50,741 nucleotides of DNA, taken from positions 1-50,741 of the IMG/VR virus record IMGVR_UViG_3300025483_000018, one strand, 5' to 3'. The notes beneath the pieces are model-generated. The model did no database searches and was not told the origin of the DNA. It saw only the letters and a list, made by a program, of their open reading frames with translations. Made by a program: the position numbers and the translations under genes. The stretch is from a virus. Shown one piece after another: positions 28,201-35,140 of this stretch; positions within the stretch are counted from its first letter, which is position 1, and each line of letters opens with the position of its first letter.

Positions 28201-28286
28201 ATATGGTATACTTTACTGATGTTGCCAACACAATCGGTAATCAAACGAGAGTTTTATATACTAACTTAGAGATTACAACTGCTTAA
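25209..28286 (+). CDS. Beta-helix adhesin/tailspike-like protein (1025 aa), paralog 1
   Basis: Begins MAIYYVDLENGNDANNG(Q)SFADRK, the opening strand of DUF1565/pectate-lyase-like right-handed beta-helix proteins. A middle region (about 250-540) resembles a carbohydrate-binding jelly-roll, and near residues 627-640 a GGWNRTDMST motif opens a Gly- and Asn-rich beta-helix with repeated short strands (residues 640-850). The last about 120 residues form a separate beta-sandwich-like domain (GEIPVSSGTTITVSADVYRSS and later strands), possibly carbohydrate-binding. The same order is seen in the 28553 gene, so the two are paralogs. No catalytic residues could be assigned, so depolymerase activity is only a possibility. 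It lies 25 bases after the collagen-like genes in the same direction. Confidence 0.8.
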   Translation: MAIYYVDLENGNDANNGQSFADRKLTIPNVSQFDEVRVMASADAYAIGNATWTSQEVTSKEFVVNVSDDNGEIKIYISPNTLAYYQDDGYVQIANSYIGALNGRWQTTSLGNGYYKLKNSSFSSLGVSSGTGVNPTTIQQISGRLVIFSGEQVKSITPSWSAASVTNVVTAYVNVGGCFDAATNGGVLVPGSTDFVSRPQSTWRIKWSSNTAVTVEERTYFDPRTVISSWSNSYNSNYGSDNYGRSIYTGYWQRHYFGSYTGYYLVVNSNSFINIGHYSTTNYPNLTNPSARNYKIGARNSEMYRLRYKVVNSKDHTAYSDVDEYTSTTSTYNNGYLIWYIGNRQDAGSVSSYQGDSSTNAHDLEWTAYFYGRVGSNNMIQVDIHTNTDFELQTIVPGVVSVGSASGSGSGSQFNTGGTEANTTVFWENFTSSIDLSSYDSLSLMMKRTGTVPDNFKLRLHEGAYDSGASYVEVALPIGTLSSEWVPVAIDFGANLSSNIQAISIHYDGSSDNTSIGSFYISDLTAVSSTGLNLSTYIGRNTTDSPHWYRIESIDFDGYNTFVSIKGSNDQIAGDNNQLAYYGSGTTPPNLRDNASVVTDTVTTYGRSPITLGNSGITLNTNRVSVRGGWNRTDMSTQTSDTWINMNATEGTVFNISNVQGSYYSNFHATGGGTGFYITGCKGIELENCSASYCNDVGFLPISSDAWKLKIISSLANGQSVTCNNTNGGEIYGGIHDGNTKGISRAQNKISDINTFDVVIRGCRDDAMYYDMAKSCRDYNPTITSCSHNIYDVKESTDILVHGGLIRPSRTRQSSTYHYYNSEDSEVYFLGTNIADLTITTNQSGVVSMESTLYVDGPCEEISNANRTRILWPPHTSLVKDPDTKAFTLPDGSTDPGNVCWKWERHQSYDYTGWKIRQNSPRIKLGEIPVSSGTTITVSADVYRSSPSYGRLQVFCDWMESSIGITEDVEDDFYGPVSQWNNVSFNVTAVTTGVAVIYMVYFTDVANTIGNQTRVLYTNLEITTA

Positions 28287-28287
28287 T

Positions 28288-28533
28288 ATGTATAACTTAT
28301 TAGAAAAATATAAAGGTATTGATGATAATTGGCATTATGCTGTATTAATTGATGATGACGGCAGTATTGTCAGTTATTCAACTAAATATGAATTACCGCA
28401 AGACGAACTAAATAGTTTTATTGTTGATAAAATATTTGAATATCAATGCAATATTGATTACTTAAACTTATCCAAGAGACTCAAGAAAAGAACTCAATTC
28501 CATGACTTTGAACATCTTGAAGACATACAATAA
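28288..28533 (+). CDS. Small hypothetical protein between the beta-helix paralogs (81 aa)
   Basis: Starts one base after the stop of the upstream adhesin and ends 19 bases before the next adhesin. The protein is acidic with aromatic residues (starts MYNLLEKYKGIDDNWHYAVL), with no membrane segment, signal peptide or recognisable domain. The tight spacing suggests co-expression with the flanking adhesins; a chaperone or small virion subunit role is possible but only a guess from position. Confidence 0.6.
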   Translation: MYNLLEKYKGIDDNWHYAVLIDDDGSIVSYSTKYELPQDELNSFIVDKIFEYQCNIDYLNLSKRLKKRTQFHDFEHLEDIQ

Positions 28534-28552
28534 ATTTAAAGGTAATAGATAA

Positions 28553-31204
28553 ATGGCAATTTTCTATGTTGATCCAGTTGATGGTGACGATTCTAATACT
28601 GGATTAAGTTTTGCTGATCGTAAAAGATCTGTTAAAAGTGCTTCTAACACAGGTGGATCTAATACTGAAATTAGAGTTATCAAAACACCAAATACACTAT
28701 TATCTGGGGATTCTACTTGGGTTAGTAAAATTAATCACGTTCCACTATATCTTTCTTATCTTAACGGACAAACTTCAAGTCCTGACCCTCCTGGTTGGAG
28801 GGTGTATTGTGCCAACCATAATCTTTCGGAGGGTGATTTAATATTTACTAATGGCCTTGCTGAGGGACGTTTAAATGGTTGGTGGAAAATATCAGTTATA
28901 GATTCTAATTTTTTTGTTATACCTCACTTGGGGACCGTTACCACCACTGGCACGAGTGGTAATAGATATCTTTGGAAACAGCAGAATCAATTAATTACAC
29001 TTGATACACCTAAAGTTAAAAATTTAATTAATTGTGTCACTGGAGCAGAATCTGGTACTCATATAACTCCTGGTTTTGTTACCAATCAAAGCACAAATAC
29101 AAGCATTTACAATTATACAACAACTGGACTAAATTTTGATAGTGTTACTCAGGCATGGATAACACAATTCTACTGGAGTAATAGTTTTACTACTGGATTA
29201 GTTTCTTATCATGCTTTCACTAATTCGATGGATCTGACTGGTTATAGACAAATTTCATTTCATCTCAGGCAAAGTGCAGGCAATACTACCACCCCCAATA
29301 CTTGGAAAATATCATTATGTAGTGATGCAAATGGAGCGGTCCCAGTTTATGATTTTTTAGTTCCTGCTCAGGGGGGTACTAATTATTGGAGATCTATTAC
29401 TATAGATTGTAGCAATTTACCTGCTGGTCAAACAATGACTACTCCGATAAATTCTATCGCATTTTATGTCGTTACTGACTACGGATATCACACATTTCGT
29501 ATACAAAATATAATTGCATGTAAAGGTCCAGATGATCCCGAGTGTGTGAATCATGATAGTCTTGTGTCAACAAAAAGATCGGGTGATATATGGTGGCCGG
29601 TTTACTTTGCAGATGAAGAAATGGGTTTAATTATTGGTTCTCGAACTTTGGAATCTGGCCTCGGTGGAGGAAATAATCAAGCCCCGTTTTGTTCTGGGTA
29701 TGTAAGTCCTTCTTATGCTTCTTTAGTGCATTGGAATTTTAGAACTAATGACTCTGTAGGTTTACTCACAGAAAATAATTTACCTTGTTATGTTGTAAAT
29801 GCTCCTAATACTCATATGGCTGCACTTGGATATGATAAGTTTCCAGCCAGCAGCGGTGATTCGCAAGGTGAGCAAGTGCAGCATAACAATACGAGTGTAA
29901 TTGGTGGATGGAATAGAACTGATATGTCTACACTGGACGATGTTACTGATATTGGTACCATAAGTTGGTTTAGAGTTGGATGTAATTATACTGGTAGAGC
30001 ATTTATGCTTCAATATCGAGATGACTGTACTGTTTCAAATATTGGAGTCTTTGGTGGTTATAATGGGATGTATATTAATCAGTCCCAGAGAAATACTCTT
30101 AATAATATACATTTTGCCAATAATTATTATGGAATTTATAACTACTCTAGTAATGCTTCGATTTTTAATGGTCTTACAGGAACATCGGACCTCTATGCAA
30201 TTTATATAAACAATTCTGGAGCTTTAAGAATGAAAGATGTTACTGTTCTTAGTACGGCCAATGCTTTGCGTTTGGTGGGCTCATATCACACATCTGTAGA
30301 TGGATTTACAAGTAAAAATCTTAGAAGTACTAGCATTTCTCTCGACTATTGGACAGGTCATTCCAAATTTAATAATATTTCTAGCTATGGTGATAGGTAT
30401 ACGATACGAAATCAATTTAATTCGAATCATATGATCTTTAGAAATGTAACTGCAACTGCCGTAGGGGATTTTTCAAGTAGATATATGACGGACTCTCAGT
30501 CAACTATATTTCACGATCAAAAATATAAAGATATATCTGTGGTAGGTACAGGTGTTCCTCATTCTGTGCTTAGACCTACCACTTATGGTGGTGGTGATTC
30601 TGTGACCCTGGACAGCAGTGCAGTTTATTATGCTACTAGTTATGTTGGTAAGAATGACCCATATATACACTGGCAAAACTCTGATGGTACATGGGTTTCA
30701 GCCAGTGGTTCTGTATTTATTCAAAAGGGAGTAGGATATGGTTCTGGAGGTCAAAGTTTAAGTATTTCTCTGGCAGCTTTTGATTATTATGCATACGACT
30801 CTAGTGTACTACCTACATCTCAAAATGGTTTTGTTGCAGTGTCTGATCAAGCAAATGGATTATTCTCCAGAGGTATTGGTAATAAAGTAGTACTAGCAGA
30901 AGTTGCAGTTATTGCTAACCAGGTAGTAACTTTTACTGTTCAGGCTAAGAGGTATTCATACCAAACAGGATTAGAACACATTCAAGCAAATCTTTATGTT
31001 CCACCTACTCTTGGAAACCCTATAGTTAGAAGTCCTATGATGACTACAAGAGATGTATGGGAAGAAATGAGTGTAGATGTAACTCCAATTAGGAGTGGTA
31101 TTATGGTCTTTTCAATGGAAGTATTTCAATACTATGGTAATACTAACAATCAACATGCCAGACGTATTGACGTGGATAATATAGTTTGTACACAGGGGAA
31201 TTAA
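28553..31204 (+). CDS. Beta-helix adhesin/tailspike-like protein (883 aa), paralog 2
   Basis: Begins MAIFYVDPVDGDDSNTGLSFADRK, matching the start of the 25209 gene. A jelly-roll-like region (about 200-330) is followed by the shared GGWNRTDMST motif near residues 451-460 and a beta-helix of short strands rich in Asn, Gly and Tyr (about 470-680). The C-terminal about 200 residues carry a beta-sandwich-like domain with strands such as VVLAEVAVIANQVVTFTVQA. The two paralogs share architecture but differ strongly in the middle, as expected for diversifying receptor-binding proteins. No catalytic motif could be identified. The stop is one base from the next start. Confidence 0.8.
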   Translation: MAIFYVDPVDGDDSNTGLSFADRKRSVKSASNTGGSNTEIRVIKTPNTLLSGDSTWVSKINHVPLYLSYLNGQTSSPDPPGWRVYCANHNLSEGDLIFTNGLAEGRLNGWWKISVIDSNFFVIPHLGTVTTTGTSGNRYLWKQQNQLITLDTPKVKNLINCVTGAESGTHITPGFVTNQSTNTSIYNYTTTGLNFDSVTQAWITQFYWSNSFTTGLVSYHAFTNSMDLTGYRQISFHLRQSAGNTTTPNTWKISLCSDANGAVPVYDFLVPAQGGTNYWRSITIDCSNLPAGQTMTTPINSIAFYVVTDYGYHTFRIQNIIACKGPDDPECVNHDSLVSTKRSGDIWWPVYFADEEMGLIIGSRTLESGLGGGNNQAPFCSGYVSPSYASLVHWNFRTNDSVGLLTENNLPCYVVNAPNTHMAALGYDKFPASSGDSQGEQVQHNNTSVIGGWNRTDMSTLDDVTDIGTISWFRVGCNYTGRAFMLQYRDDCTVSNIGVFGGYNGMYINQSQRNTLNNIHFANNYYGIYNYSSNASIFNGLTGTSDLYAIYINNSGALRMKDVTVLSTANALRLVGSYHTSVDGFTSKNLRSTSISLDYWTGHSKFNNISSYGDRYTIRNQFNSNHMIFRNVTATAVGDFSSRYMTDSQSTIFHDQKYKDISVVGTGVPHSVLRPTTYGGGDSVTLDSSAVYYATSYVGKNDPYIHWQNSDGTWVSASGSVFIQKGVGYGSGGQSLSISLAAFDYYAYDSSVLPTSQNGFVAVSDQANGLFSRGIGNKVVLAEVAVIANQVVTFTVQAKRYSYQTGLEHIQANLYVPPTLGNPIVRSPMMTTRDVWEEMSVDVTPIRSGIMVFSMEVFQYYGNTNNQHARRIDVDNIVCTQGN

Positions 31205-31205
31205 A

Positions 31206-31511
31206 ATGGCACGTTTATCTGGAACAGAAGTAAAGGGATTTGAACTTCTTCATTTTGGTAGACCCTTTGTTAAGTTTGAGGTTTCATCACTAGCTGCTAC
31301 CTCAACATATAATTATTTTCATATTGGTGGTTATTTTATTGGTGCATCTGGTGAAGTTTTAGTAGTAACAACCAATAACGTTTATATTAAAAGGCCAACT
31401 GTTGGTTGGGTAAATGTATCTGAGATTCACATTAATGTGAGTGGGGCATGGAAGAGAGTTAGTAACGATAAGTTCTTTGTAAAGGATGTAAATGGGATAT
31501 GGAAAACATAA
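31206..31511 (+). CDS. Small fibre-associated protein (101 aa)
   Basis: ATG is one base after the adhesin stop, with a GGGG sequence eight bases upstream. The sequence is mostly predicted beta strand and ends in a W..VSEIHINVSGAWKRV segment and FVKDVNGIWKT, a V-x-G-x-W-K pattern common at the C-terminal ends of phage fibre proteins. No known family was assigned. It closes the adhesin block; a fibre tip or adaptor role is an inference from position and composition. Confidence 0.6.
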   Translation: MARLSGTEVKGFELLHFGRPFVKFEVSSLAATSTYNYFHIGGYFIGASGEVLVVTTNNVYIKRPTVGWVNVSEIHINVSGAWKRVSNDKFFVKDVNGIWKT

Positions 31512-31513
31512 TG

Positions 31514-31522
31514 TGTTATAAT
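31514..31522 (+). promoter_or_regulatory. Extended -10 promoter (TGTTATAAT)
   Basis: A perfect TATAAT with an upstream TG one base away lies 27 bases before the ATG at 31550, in the 38-base gap after the adhesin block. No good -35 was seen. It would let the glycan-related gene pair be expressed independently of the late fibre transcript. Confidence 0.45.
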
Positions 31523-31549
31523 TACTGTGTATGAGATTTAGGATATTGA

Positions 31550-32545
31550 ATGTTTGAAAATTTTGTAAAGCATGTGACATCTGGTGGTGGAATCATAAAA
31601 CCTTTATTGATCGACCCTAAACTTACAAATGGGTTAGGTCTTATGAATCCTTCTGTCTATATCGATGACGGAAAAATACTTGTAAATATCCGAAGTGTAA
31701 ATTATACACTTTATAATTGTGAAACCCCACACTATGAGCATGTATGGGGACCTTTAGTTTATATACATCCAGAAGATAACCTTGTTCTTGCCACAAAAAA
31801 CTACTTATGTATCTTAAATGATGAATTAAATATTGATTGGTATAAATTGGTCGATACTAGCAAATTTGATACTAAACCTATATGGGATTTTCATGGTTTG
31901 GAAGATGCAAGACTTGTTAGGTGGGATGGAAAACTTTATATGACTGGTGTTAGGAGAGACTGTAATACAATTGGAAGTGGTAGAATGGAATTGTCTGAAA
32001 TTGAAATGAGTAATGATTACGTTAAAGAAGTTTCTAGAACTAGAATTCCACTAGTTGGAGAACCTGGTGAAATTTGTTCATATTGTGAAAAAAATTGGAT
32101 GCCAATTATTAATAAACCATTTCATTATGTGAAATGGGGGAATCCAACAGAAGTTGTCAAGTATGATTTCGAAACTGATAGAACAATACAAGTTTCTCAT
32201 ACTAATATACATAATATTGCTCATGATTTAAGAGGTGGTTCTCAAGTTATACCTTATAAGGATGGGTATCTAGGTTTACATCATATTACTTACTTAACAA
32301 AGGTTGCTGCAGGAAGAAGAGATGGTATGTATAGACACCAATTTACTTACTGGGATAAAGATTGGAATCCAATCAAAAGATCTCCAGTATTTTCATTTTT
32401 AACTGGTAAAGTGGAATTTACATGTGGTCTAGCAGAATACGGTGATAGTTTTTTAATCACCTTTGGATTTATGGATAATGCAGCATACATTTTAAAAACA
32501 CCTAAAAAAGTATTGGAGGAATTTCTTGATGTCGATTCAAAGTAG
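31550..32545 (+). CDS. GH130-like five-bladed beta-propeller protein, glycan-related (331 aa)
   Basis: The sequence shows motifs shared by GH130-type glycosidase/phosphorylase and related beta-propellers: a LMNPSV strand near residue 31, DFHGLEDARLVRWDGKLYMTG near 114-134, CEKNWMPI near 179-186, LRGGSQVIPY near 227-236, a HH residue pair, and KVEFTCGLAEYGDSFLITFGF near the end. In this superfamily such propellers act on mannose-containing oligosaccharides, but relatives occur in glycan-biosynthesis clusters without proven activity. Here it directly follows the fibre genes and overlaps a TPR gene, so a role in modifying a virion or host-surface glycan is possible. Substrate and activity are not visible from sequence. 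Confidence 0.55.
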   Translation: MFENFVKHVTSGGGIIKPLLIDPKLTNGLGLMNPSVYIDDGKILVNIRSVNYTLYNCETPHYEHVWGPLVYIHPEDNLVLATKNYLCILNDELNIDWYKLVDTSKFDTKPIWDFHGLEDARLVRWDGKLYMTGVRRDCNTIGSGRMELSEIEMSNDYVKEVSRTRIPLVGEPGEICSYCEKNWMPIINKPFHYVKWGNPTEVVKYDFETDRTIQVSHTNIHNIAHDLRGGSQVIPYKDGYLGLHHITYLTKVAAGRRDGMYRHQFTYWDKDWNPIKRSPVFSFLTGKVEFTCGLAEYGDSFLITFGFMDNAAYILKTPKKVLEEFLDVDSK

Positions 32546-33113
32546 ACTAGAAACTTACATTTTAGATAATGAAAATCCCGCCTCAAATTTTAATCTTGGA
32601 TTAGAATATGAAAATGTGGGGCAGTCTTCTTCTGCAATTTCTTATTATCTTAGAGCAGCAGAGAGATGTAATCACTCCTCAATTGCATATGAATCTTTAA
32701 TTCATATGGGTTATCTCTATGATGGTCAAGGTAAAAGGGGTAGAACGGCTATGTCTTGCTGGAGAAAGGCATTGTCAATGATGCCAAAAAGGCCAGAAGC
32801 ATATTATTATATTTCAAGATATTACAATTGGATTTCTGAATACGATCAGGGTTATCTATTTTCAAAACTCGCACTAGAATTTTGCGAATTTGATTTAGAA
32901 CCATTGGAATGTACTTGGTACATAGATCCAACTAAGTATAAGTTATGCTTAGAATTTGATAATGGTTTGTCCGCATGGTGGTGGGGAAAGGTCGATGAAT
33001 CTAAACAAATATTACTCGACATCTATAATAATAAAGTAGATTTATTACCACCTTATCAAAAAAATATCTTAATCAAGTATCTAAAGGAGTATTTTAAGTT
33101 AGATGAAATTTAA
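32529..33113 (+). CDS. TPR-repeat protein (194 aa)
   Basis: The ATG at 32529 is chosen because GGAGGA lies eight bases upstream; the gene overlaps the propeller gene by 17 bases, indicating coupling. TPR-like helical pairs are visible: NPASNFNLGLEYENVGQSS, the IAYESLIHMGYLYDGQG helix pair, and the AYYYISRYYNW helix. TPR proteins of this kind often accompany glycosyltransferases or glycan-binding genes in cyanophages, as protein-interaction scaffolds. The exact partner is unknown; the adjacent propeller is the obvious candidate. The stop codon overlaps the glutaredoxin start region. Confidence 0.65.
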   Translation: MSIQSRLETYILDNENPASNFNLGLEYENVGQSSSAISYYLRAAERCNHSSIAYESLIHMGYLYDGQGKRGRTAMSCWRKALSMMPKRPEAYYYISRYYNWISEYDQGYLFSKLALEFCEFDLEPLECTWYIDPTKYKLCLEFDNGLSAWWWGKVDESKQILLDIYNNKVDLLPPYQKNILIKYLKEYFKLDEI

Positions 33114-33342
33114 AGTTTATTCAAAAGAAGATTGCCCTTATTGCTATAAAGTAAAAAAAATTTTGGAGTTGACTGGTAGTGAGTTTTTAGTGTATAATCT
33201 CGGTGAGGACTTTACCAAAGAAGATTTTTACAACCAGTTTGGAGAAGGTTCTACTTTCCCCCAAGTTTTGTGTGATGATCAAAGTATAGGAGGATCAGTT
33301 GGCACGATTCAATTTCTTAAAGAAAAACAAATTGTTAGATAA
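33103..33342 (+). CDS. nrdC: Glutaredoxin
   Basis: A short (79-residue) glutaredoxin with the complete CPYC redox motif at residues 11-14, the conserved TFPQV cis-proline segment near residue 51 and an IGG motif near residues 62-64. In T4-like phages such proteins supply electrons to ribonucleotide reductase, supporting dNTP synthesis during infection. The symbol is by analogy with T4 NrdC; the sequence alone proves only glutaredoxin. The ATG overlaps the TPR gene end by 11 bases. Confidence 0.88.
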   Translation: MKFKVYSKEDCPYCYKVKKILELTGSEFLVYNLGEDFTKEDFYNQFGEGSTFPQVLCDDQSIGGSVGTIQFLKEKQIVR

Positions 33343-33544
33343 TAACATAAATAACTCAGAGGACCACGGTAATCGTGGTGTTGATTTCCTGCTTAACGGA
33401 GGTAAAAAAAAGCAGACAAAACCATTTCATATCATTTTTGAGAAGATGGTTTGCTTTCTGAATCGGGAGTTTACCATATATTCTGAGTTTTCTTTTAACA
33501 TCGAAAAGAAAAGAGATAGTTCCCAGGAGAAAAAGCAATGTTAG
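33299..33544 (+). CDS. Possible small protein starting at TTG inside the glutaredoxin gene (81 aa)
   Basis: The frame opens with a TTG at 33299 preceded closely by AGGAGG, but those bases also encode the conserved Gly-Gly of the glutaredoxin, so the ribosome-binding sequence could be coincidental. The body (HGNRGVDFLLNGGKKK, then HIIFEKMVCFLNREF) reads like a genuine protein and fills the otherwise empty interval before the next gene, which it overlaps by seven bases. No function recognised. If the TTG is not used, a start further downstream in the same frame is possible. Confidence 0.45.
   Translation: MARFNFLKKNKLLDNNINNSEDHGNRGVDFLLNGGKKKQTKPFHIIFEKMVCFLNREFTIYSEFSFNIEKKRDSSQEKKQC
33346..33353 (+). 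promoter_or_regulatory. T4-late-type promoter box (CATAAATA)
   Basis: CATAAATA lies just after the glutaredoxin stop and inside the overlapping small ORF, about 185 bases before the next clear start. The distance makes it a weak candidate for the 33538 gene. Confidence 0.3.
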
Positions 33545-33765
33545 CAGTAAGTTTAGTCTTTGGTTCATTCCTGACCATTTTGTTTCTAATATTGGGAATA
33601 ATAATTGGTTGGACTGCTAGAGAATATATTATGAACTATCGGGAAGTGCCAAGACCTCACCCCGAAATGTTTGACAATCAAGGAAATCTAATCCCAGATG
33701 AAGTAATCGCATTTAACTTTGAAAATTATGACCATACAGAAGACGACCACGAAGAAGAAAACTAA
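33538..33765 (+). CDS. Small single-pass membrane protein (75 aa)
   Basis: ATG with an AGGAG ribosome-binding site eight bases upstream. Residues about 3-25 are a hydrophobic membrane segment, followed by AREYIMNYREVPRPHPEMFDNQGNLIP and an acidic tail (HTEDDHEEEN). The short TM plus acidic cytoplasmic tail pattern recurs in cyanophage genomes, function unknown. It overlaps the next gene by 38 bases. Confidence 0.65.
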   Translation: MLAVSLVFGSFLTILFLILGIIIGWTAREYIMNYREVPRPHPEMFDNQGNLIPDEVIAFNFENYDHTEDDHEEEN

Positions 33766-34318
33766 AACAACACCAAATTCTATTCCAGAACTTCCCAATA
33801 ATCCATTAGCTTTTGAGATCTTTGATCTAGTGTCAAAGCAAAGAACAAAAGCAAAAAAAGTAGAAGTACTACGCAAATATAATCATGATTCTATTAGATC
33901 ACTTTTGATTTGGAATTTTGATGATTCCATTCATAGTGCATTACCAGAAGGAGAGGTTCCATATTCTGCTTATGGTGATCAGACTACGAATTCTGGTACT
34001 TTTTCAACAAAACTGACCCAAGAGATTCGTACAATGTATGAGAATGGTTCGTTCTCTCTTGGTGCTTCTGATACTCAAGGACGTAGTACTATTCGTAGAG
34101 AATTTAAACATTTTTATCACTTTATTAAAGGTGGTAACAATGGCATCAGTAATATTCGTAGAGAGACCATGTTTATCAATCTTCTTCAGGGGTTACATCC
34201 TTTGGAAGCAGAGATTATTTGTCTCGTAAAAGATGGAAAATTATCTGATAAGTATAATATTACTCAAGCAGTTGTCTCAGAATCTTTTCCTCAGATTACA
34301 TGGGGAGGACGTTCTTAA
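33728..34318 (+). CDS. Conserved cyanomyovirus protein of unknown function (DUF6433-like)
   Basis: The ATG at 33728 is preferred over the TTG nine bases upstream. The protein (196 residues) has a Lys/Thr-rich start and a conserved body with the segments NPLAFEIFDLVSKQRTKAKKV, SLLIWNFDDSIHSALPEGEVPY, FKHFYHFIKGGNNGI and NLLQGLHPLEAEIICLVKDGKL, then ITWGG near the end. I recognise this as a family widespread in T4-like phages, probably DUF6433; no biochemical function is known to me. The stop overlaps the next ATG (TAATG). Confidence 0.7.
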   Translation: MTIQKTTTKKKTKTTPNSIPELPNNPLAFEIFDLVSKQRTKAKKVEVLRKYNHDSIRSLLIWNFDDSIHSALPEGEVPYSAYGDQTTNSGTFSTKLTQEIRTMYENGSFSLGASDTQGRSTIRREFKHFYHFIKGGNNGISNIRRETMFINLLQGLHPLEAEIICLVKDGKLSDKYNITQAVVSESFPQITWGGRS

Positions 34319-34584
34319 TGGGAAAAGGAGTACAATTATTGCATCAAGACTGTGACCCATCTTTATCAACTGATAAATCTTTACCATACACAGCATATCT
34401 TGTGGAGTATGTCGAAACAGAAACAACCAAGTTTGACATTGTTATTGCTGTTAAAAAAGTAGATATTTTTGATTATTATTGGGATAAGTATAAGGTTGGT
34501 TTTGTTAATATGACACAGACTGAGGGAAGATCCAATCCTAAAATGTGGGGTAATAAACCACCCGAAACCAAAAAGAAGAAATGA
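34318..34584 (+). CDS. Conserved small cyanophage protein (88 aa)
   Basis: ATG at 34318 is chosen because GGAGGA lies eight bases upstream and the TAATG overlap couples it to the previous gene. The sequence has a YLVEYVETETTKFDIVIAVKK strand pair, an FDYYWDKYK segment and a Lys-rich C-terminus (GNKPPETKKKK). No catalytic motif, membrane segment or known domain. It is the last gene before the promoter-rich interval. Confidence 0.65.
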   Translation: MGKGVQLLHQDCDPSLSTDKSLPYTAYLVEYVETETTKFDIVIAVKKVDIFDYYWDKYKVGFVNMTQTEGRSNPKMWGNKPPETKKKK

Positions 34585-34594
34585 TTCCAAAAAT

Positions 34595-34622
34595 CGGGGG
34601 AAAAAAACCCGGCAAAATTTTT
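34595..34622 (+). terminator. Possible weak terminator after the 34318 gene
   Basis: A CGGG/CCCG stem (34595-34598 and 34608-34611) with an A-rich loop is followed by a short T tract ending at 34622. The stem is only four or five base pairs, so terminator activity is uncertain. Confidence 0.3.
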
Positions 34623-34650
34623 AGACTGTAAGGTTTTTTATAATAGTATC

Positions 34651-34679
34651 TTGACTATATACTATACATGGTCTATAAT
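34651..34679 (+). promoter_or_regulatory. Strong sigma70-type promoter (TTGACT-17-TATAAT)
   Basis: TTGACT at 34651-34656 and TATAAT at 34674-34679 are separated by exactly 17 bases. Transcription would start near 34686, giving a leader of about 59 bases before the first small ORF. This is the best housekeeping-type promoter in the window and is suited to early expression by the host RNA polymerase. Confidence 0.75.
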
Positions 34680-34686
34680 TACCATA

Positions 34687-34745
34687 CGTTCATCCCACTC
34701 TTGGGTGGGACGCAAGTAAGTCGCGGAACGGAGCCGTTCATCCCA
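34687..34745 (+). promoter_or_regulatory. Structured 5' leader with two hairpins and a flanking direct repeat
   Basis: The leader begins and ends with the 11-base direct repeat CGTTCATCCCA (34687-34697 and 34735-34745). Hairpin one pairs TCCCAC (34693-34698) with GTGGGA (34705-34710); hairpin two pairs GAACG (34726-34730) with CGTTC (34735-34739) around the loop GAGC. The CGGAG sequence that would serve as ribosome-binding site lies across hairpin two, so the fold could limit translation of the following ORF. Confidence 0.5.
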
Positions 34746-34912
34746 TGCTAGAACTATTATTCTATACAACACTCACCTGCACTCAAACTGATGCTATCAT
34801 GCTGAAGATTGAGAACAATGCCAACCTTAGTAATTTACTCAAGGTTGAACTGATTGAGACCCTCAAGGACTCAGCACCAGAATGTGAGTGGTATTGGGAC
34901 GCAAACGACTAA
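34745..34912 (+). CDS. Mini-protein, cyanophage-conserved type (55 aa)
   Basis: The ATG follows CGGAG by 11 bases and the reading frame is MLELLFYTTLTCTQTDAI through to ECEWYWDAND. The sequence starts with a short hydrophobic stretch and ends acidic. I recall similar short proteins at this kind of position in other cyanomyoviruses but cannot name a function. It is the first gene behind the strong promoter. Confidence 0.65.
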   Translation: MLELLFYTTLTCTQTDAIMLKIENNANLSNLLKVELIETLKDSAPECEWYWDAND

Positions 34913-34952
34913 AGGAACGGATTAAAATCCAACTACTTTAGGAGTAACTACA

Positions 34953-35120
34953 ATGAACACACTGCAAATGATCAAAAAGCAGATCAATAAGGCATCTGCA
35001 CTTCACGACGCACAGATTACCCACACTTCATATCGTGGTGTTGAGTATTCTACACGTTGTGTAGAAAGCAAAGAGTCTCACGGGACTTTCTGCTATCGTG
35101 GTAAAACTTACACTAAGTGA
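34953..35120 (+). CDS. DUF4278-like mini-protein (55 aa)
   Basis: An AGGAG site lies 8 bases before the ATG. The protein contains two YRG motifs, SYRGVEYSTR and CYRGKTYTK, separated by about 18 residues, the pattern of the cyanobacterial and cyanophage DUF4278 family. Function is unknown. It is followed after about 20 bases by a strong terminator, so it is probably the last gene of the short transcript from 34686. Confidence 0.65.
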   Translation: MNTLQMIKKQINKASALHDAQITHTSYRGVEYSTRCVESKESHGTFCYRGKTYTK

Positions 35121-35140
35121 TTAGTAAACTTACTTAACGG

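Noticed and set aside
28546-28553. GATAAATG near the start of the second beta-helix gene as a late box
   Set aside because: The last base mismatches and the motif overlaps the start codon, so it cannot serve as a promoter for that gene.
33363-33379. ACCACG-GTAAT-CGTGGT hairpin as a terminator after glutaredoxin
   Set aside because: No T tract, and it lies inside a plausible coding frame; noted only as a hairpin.
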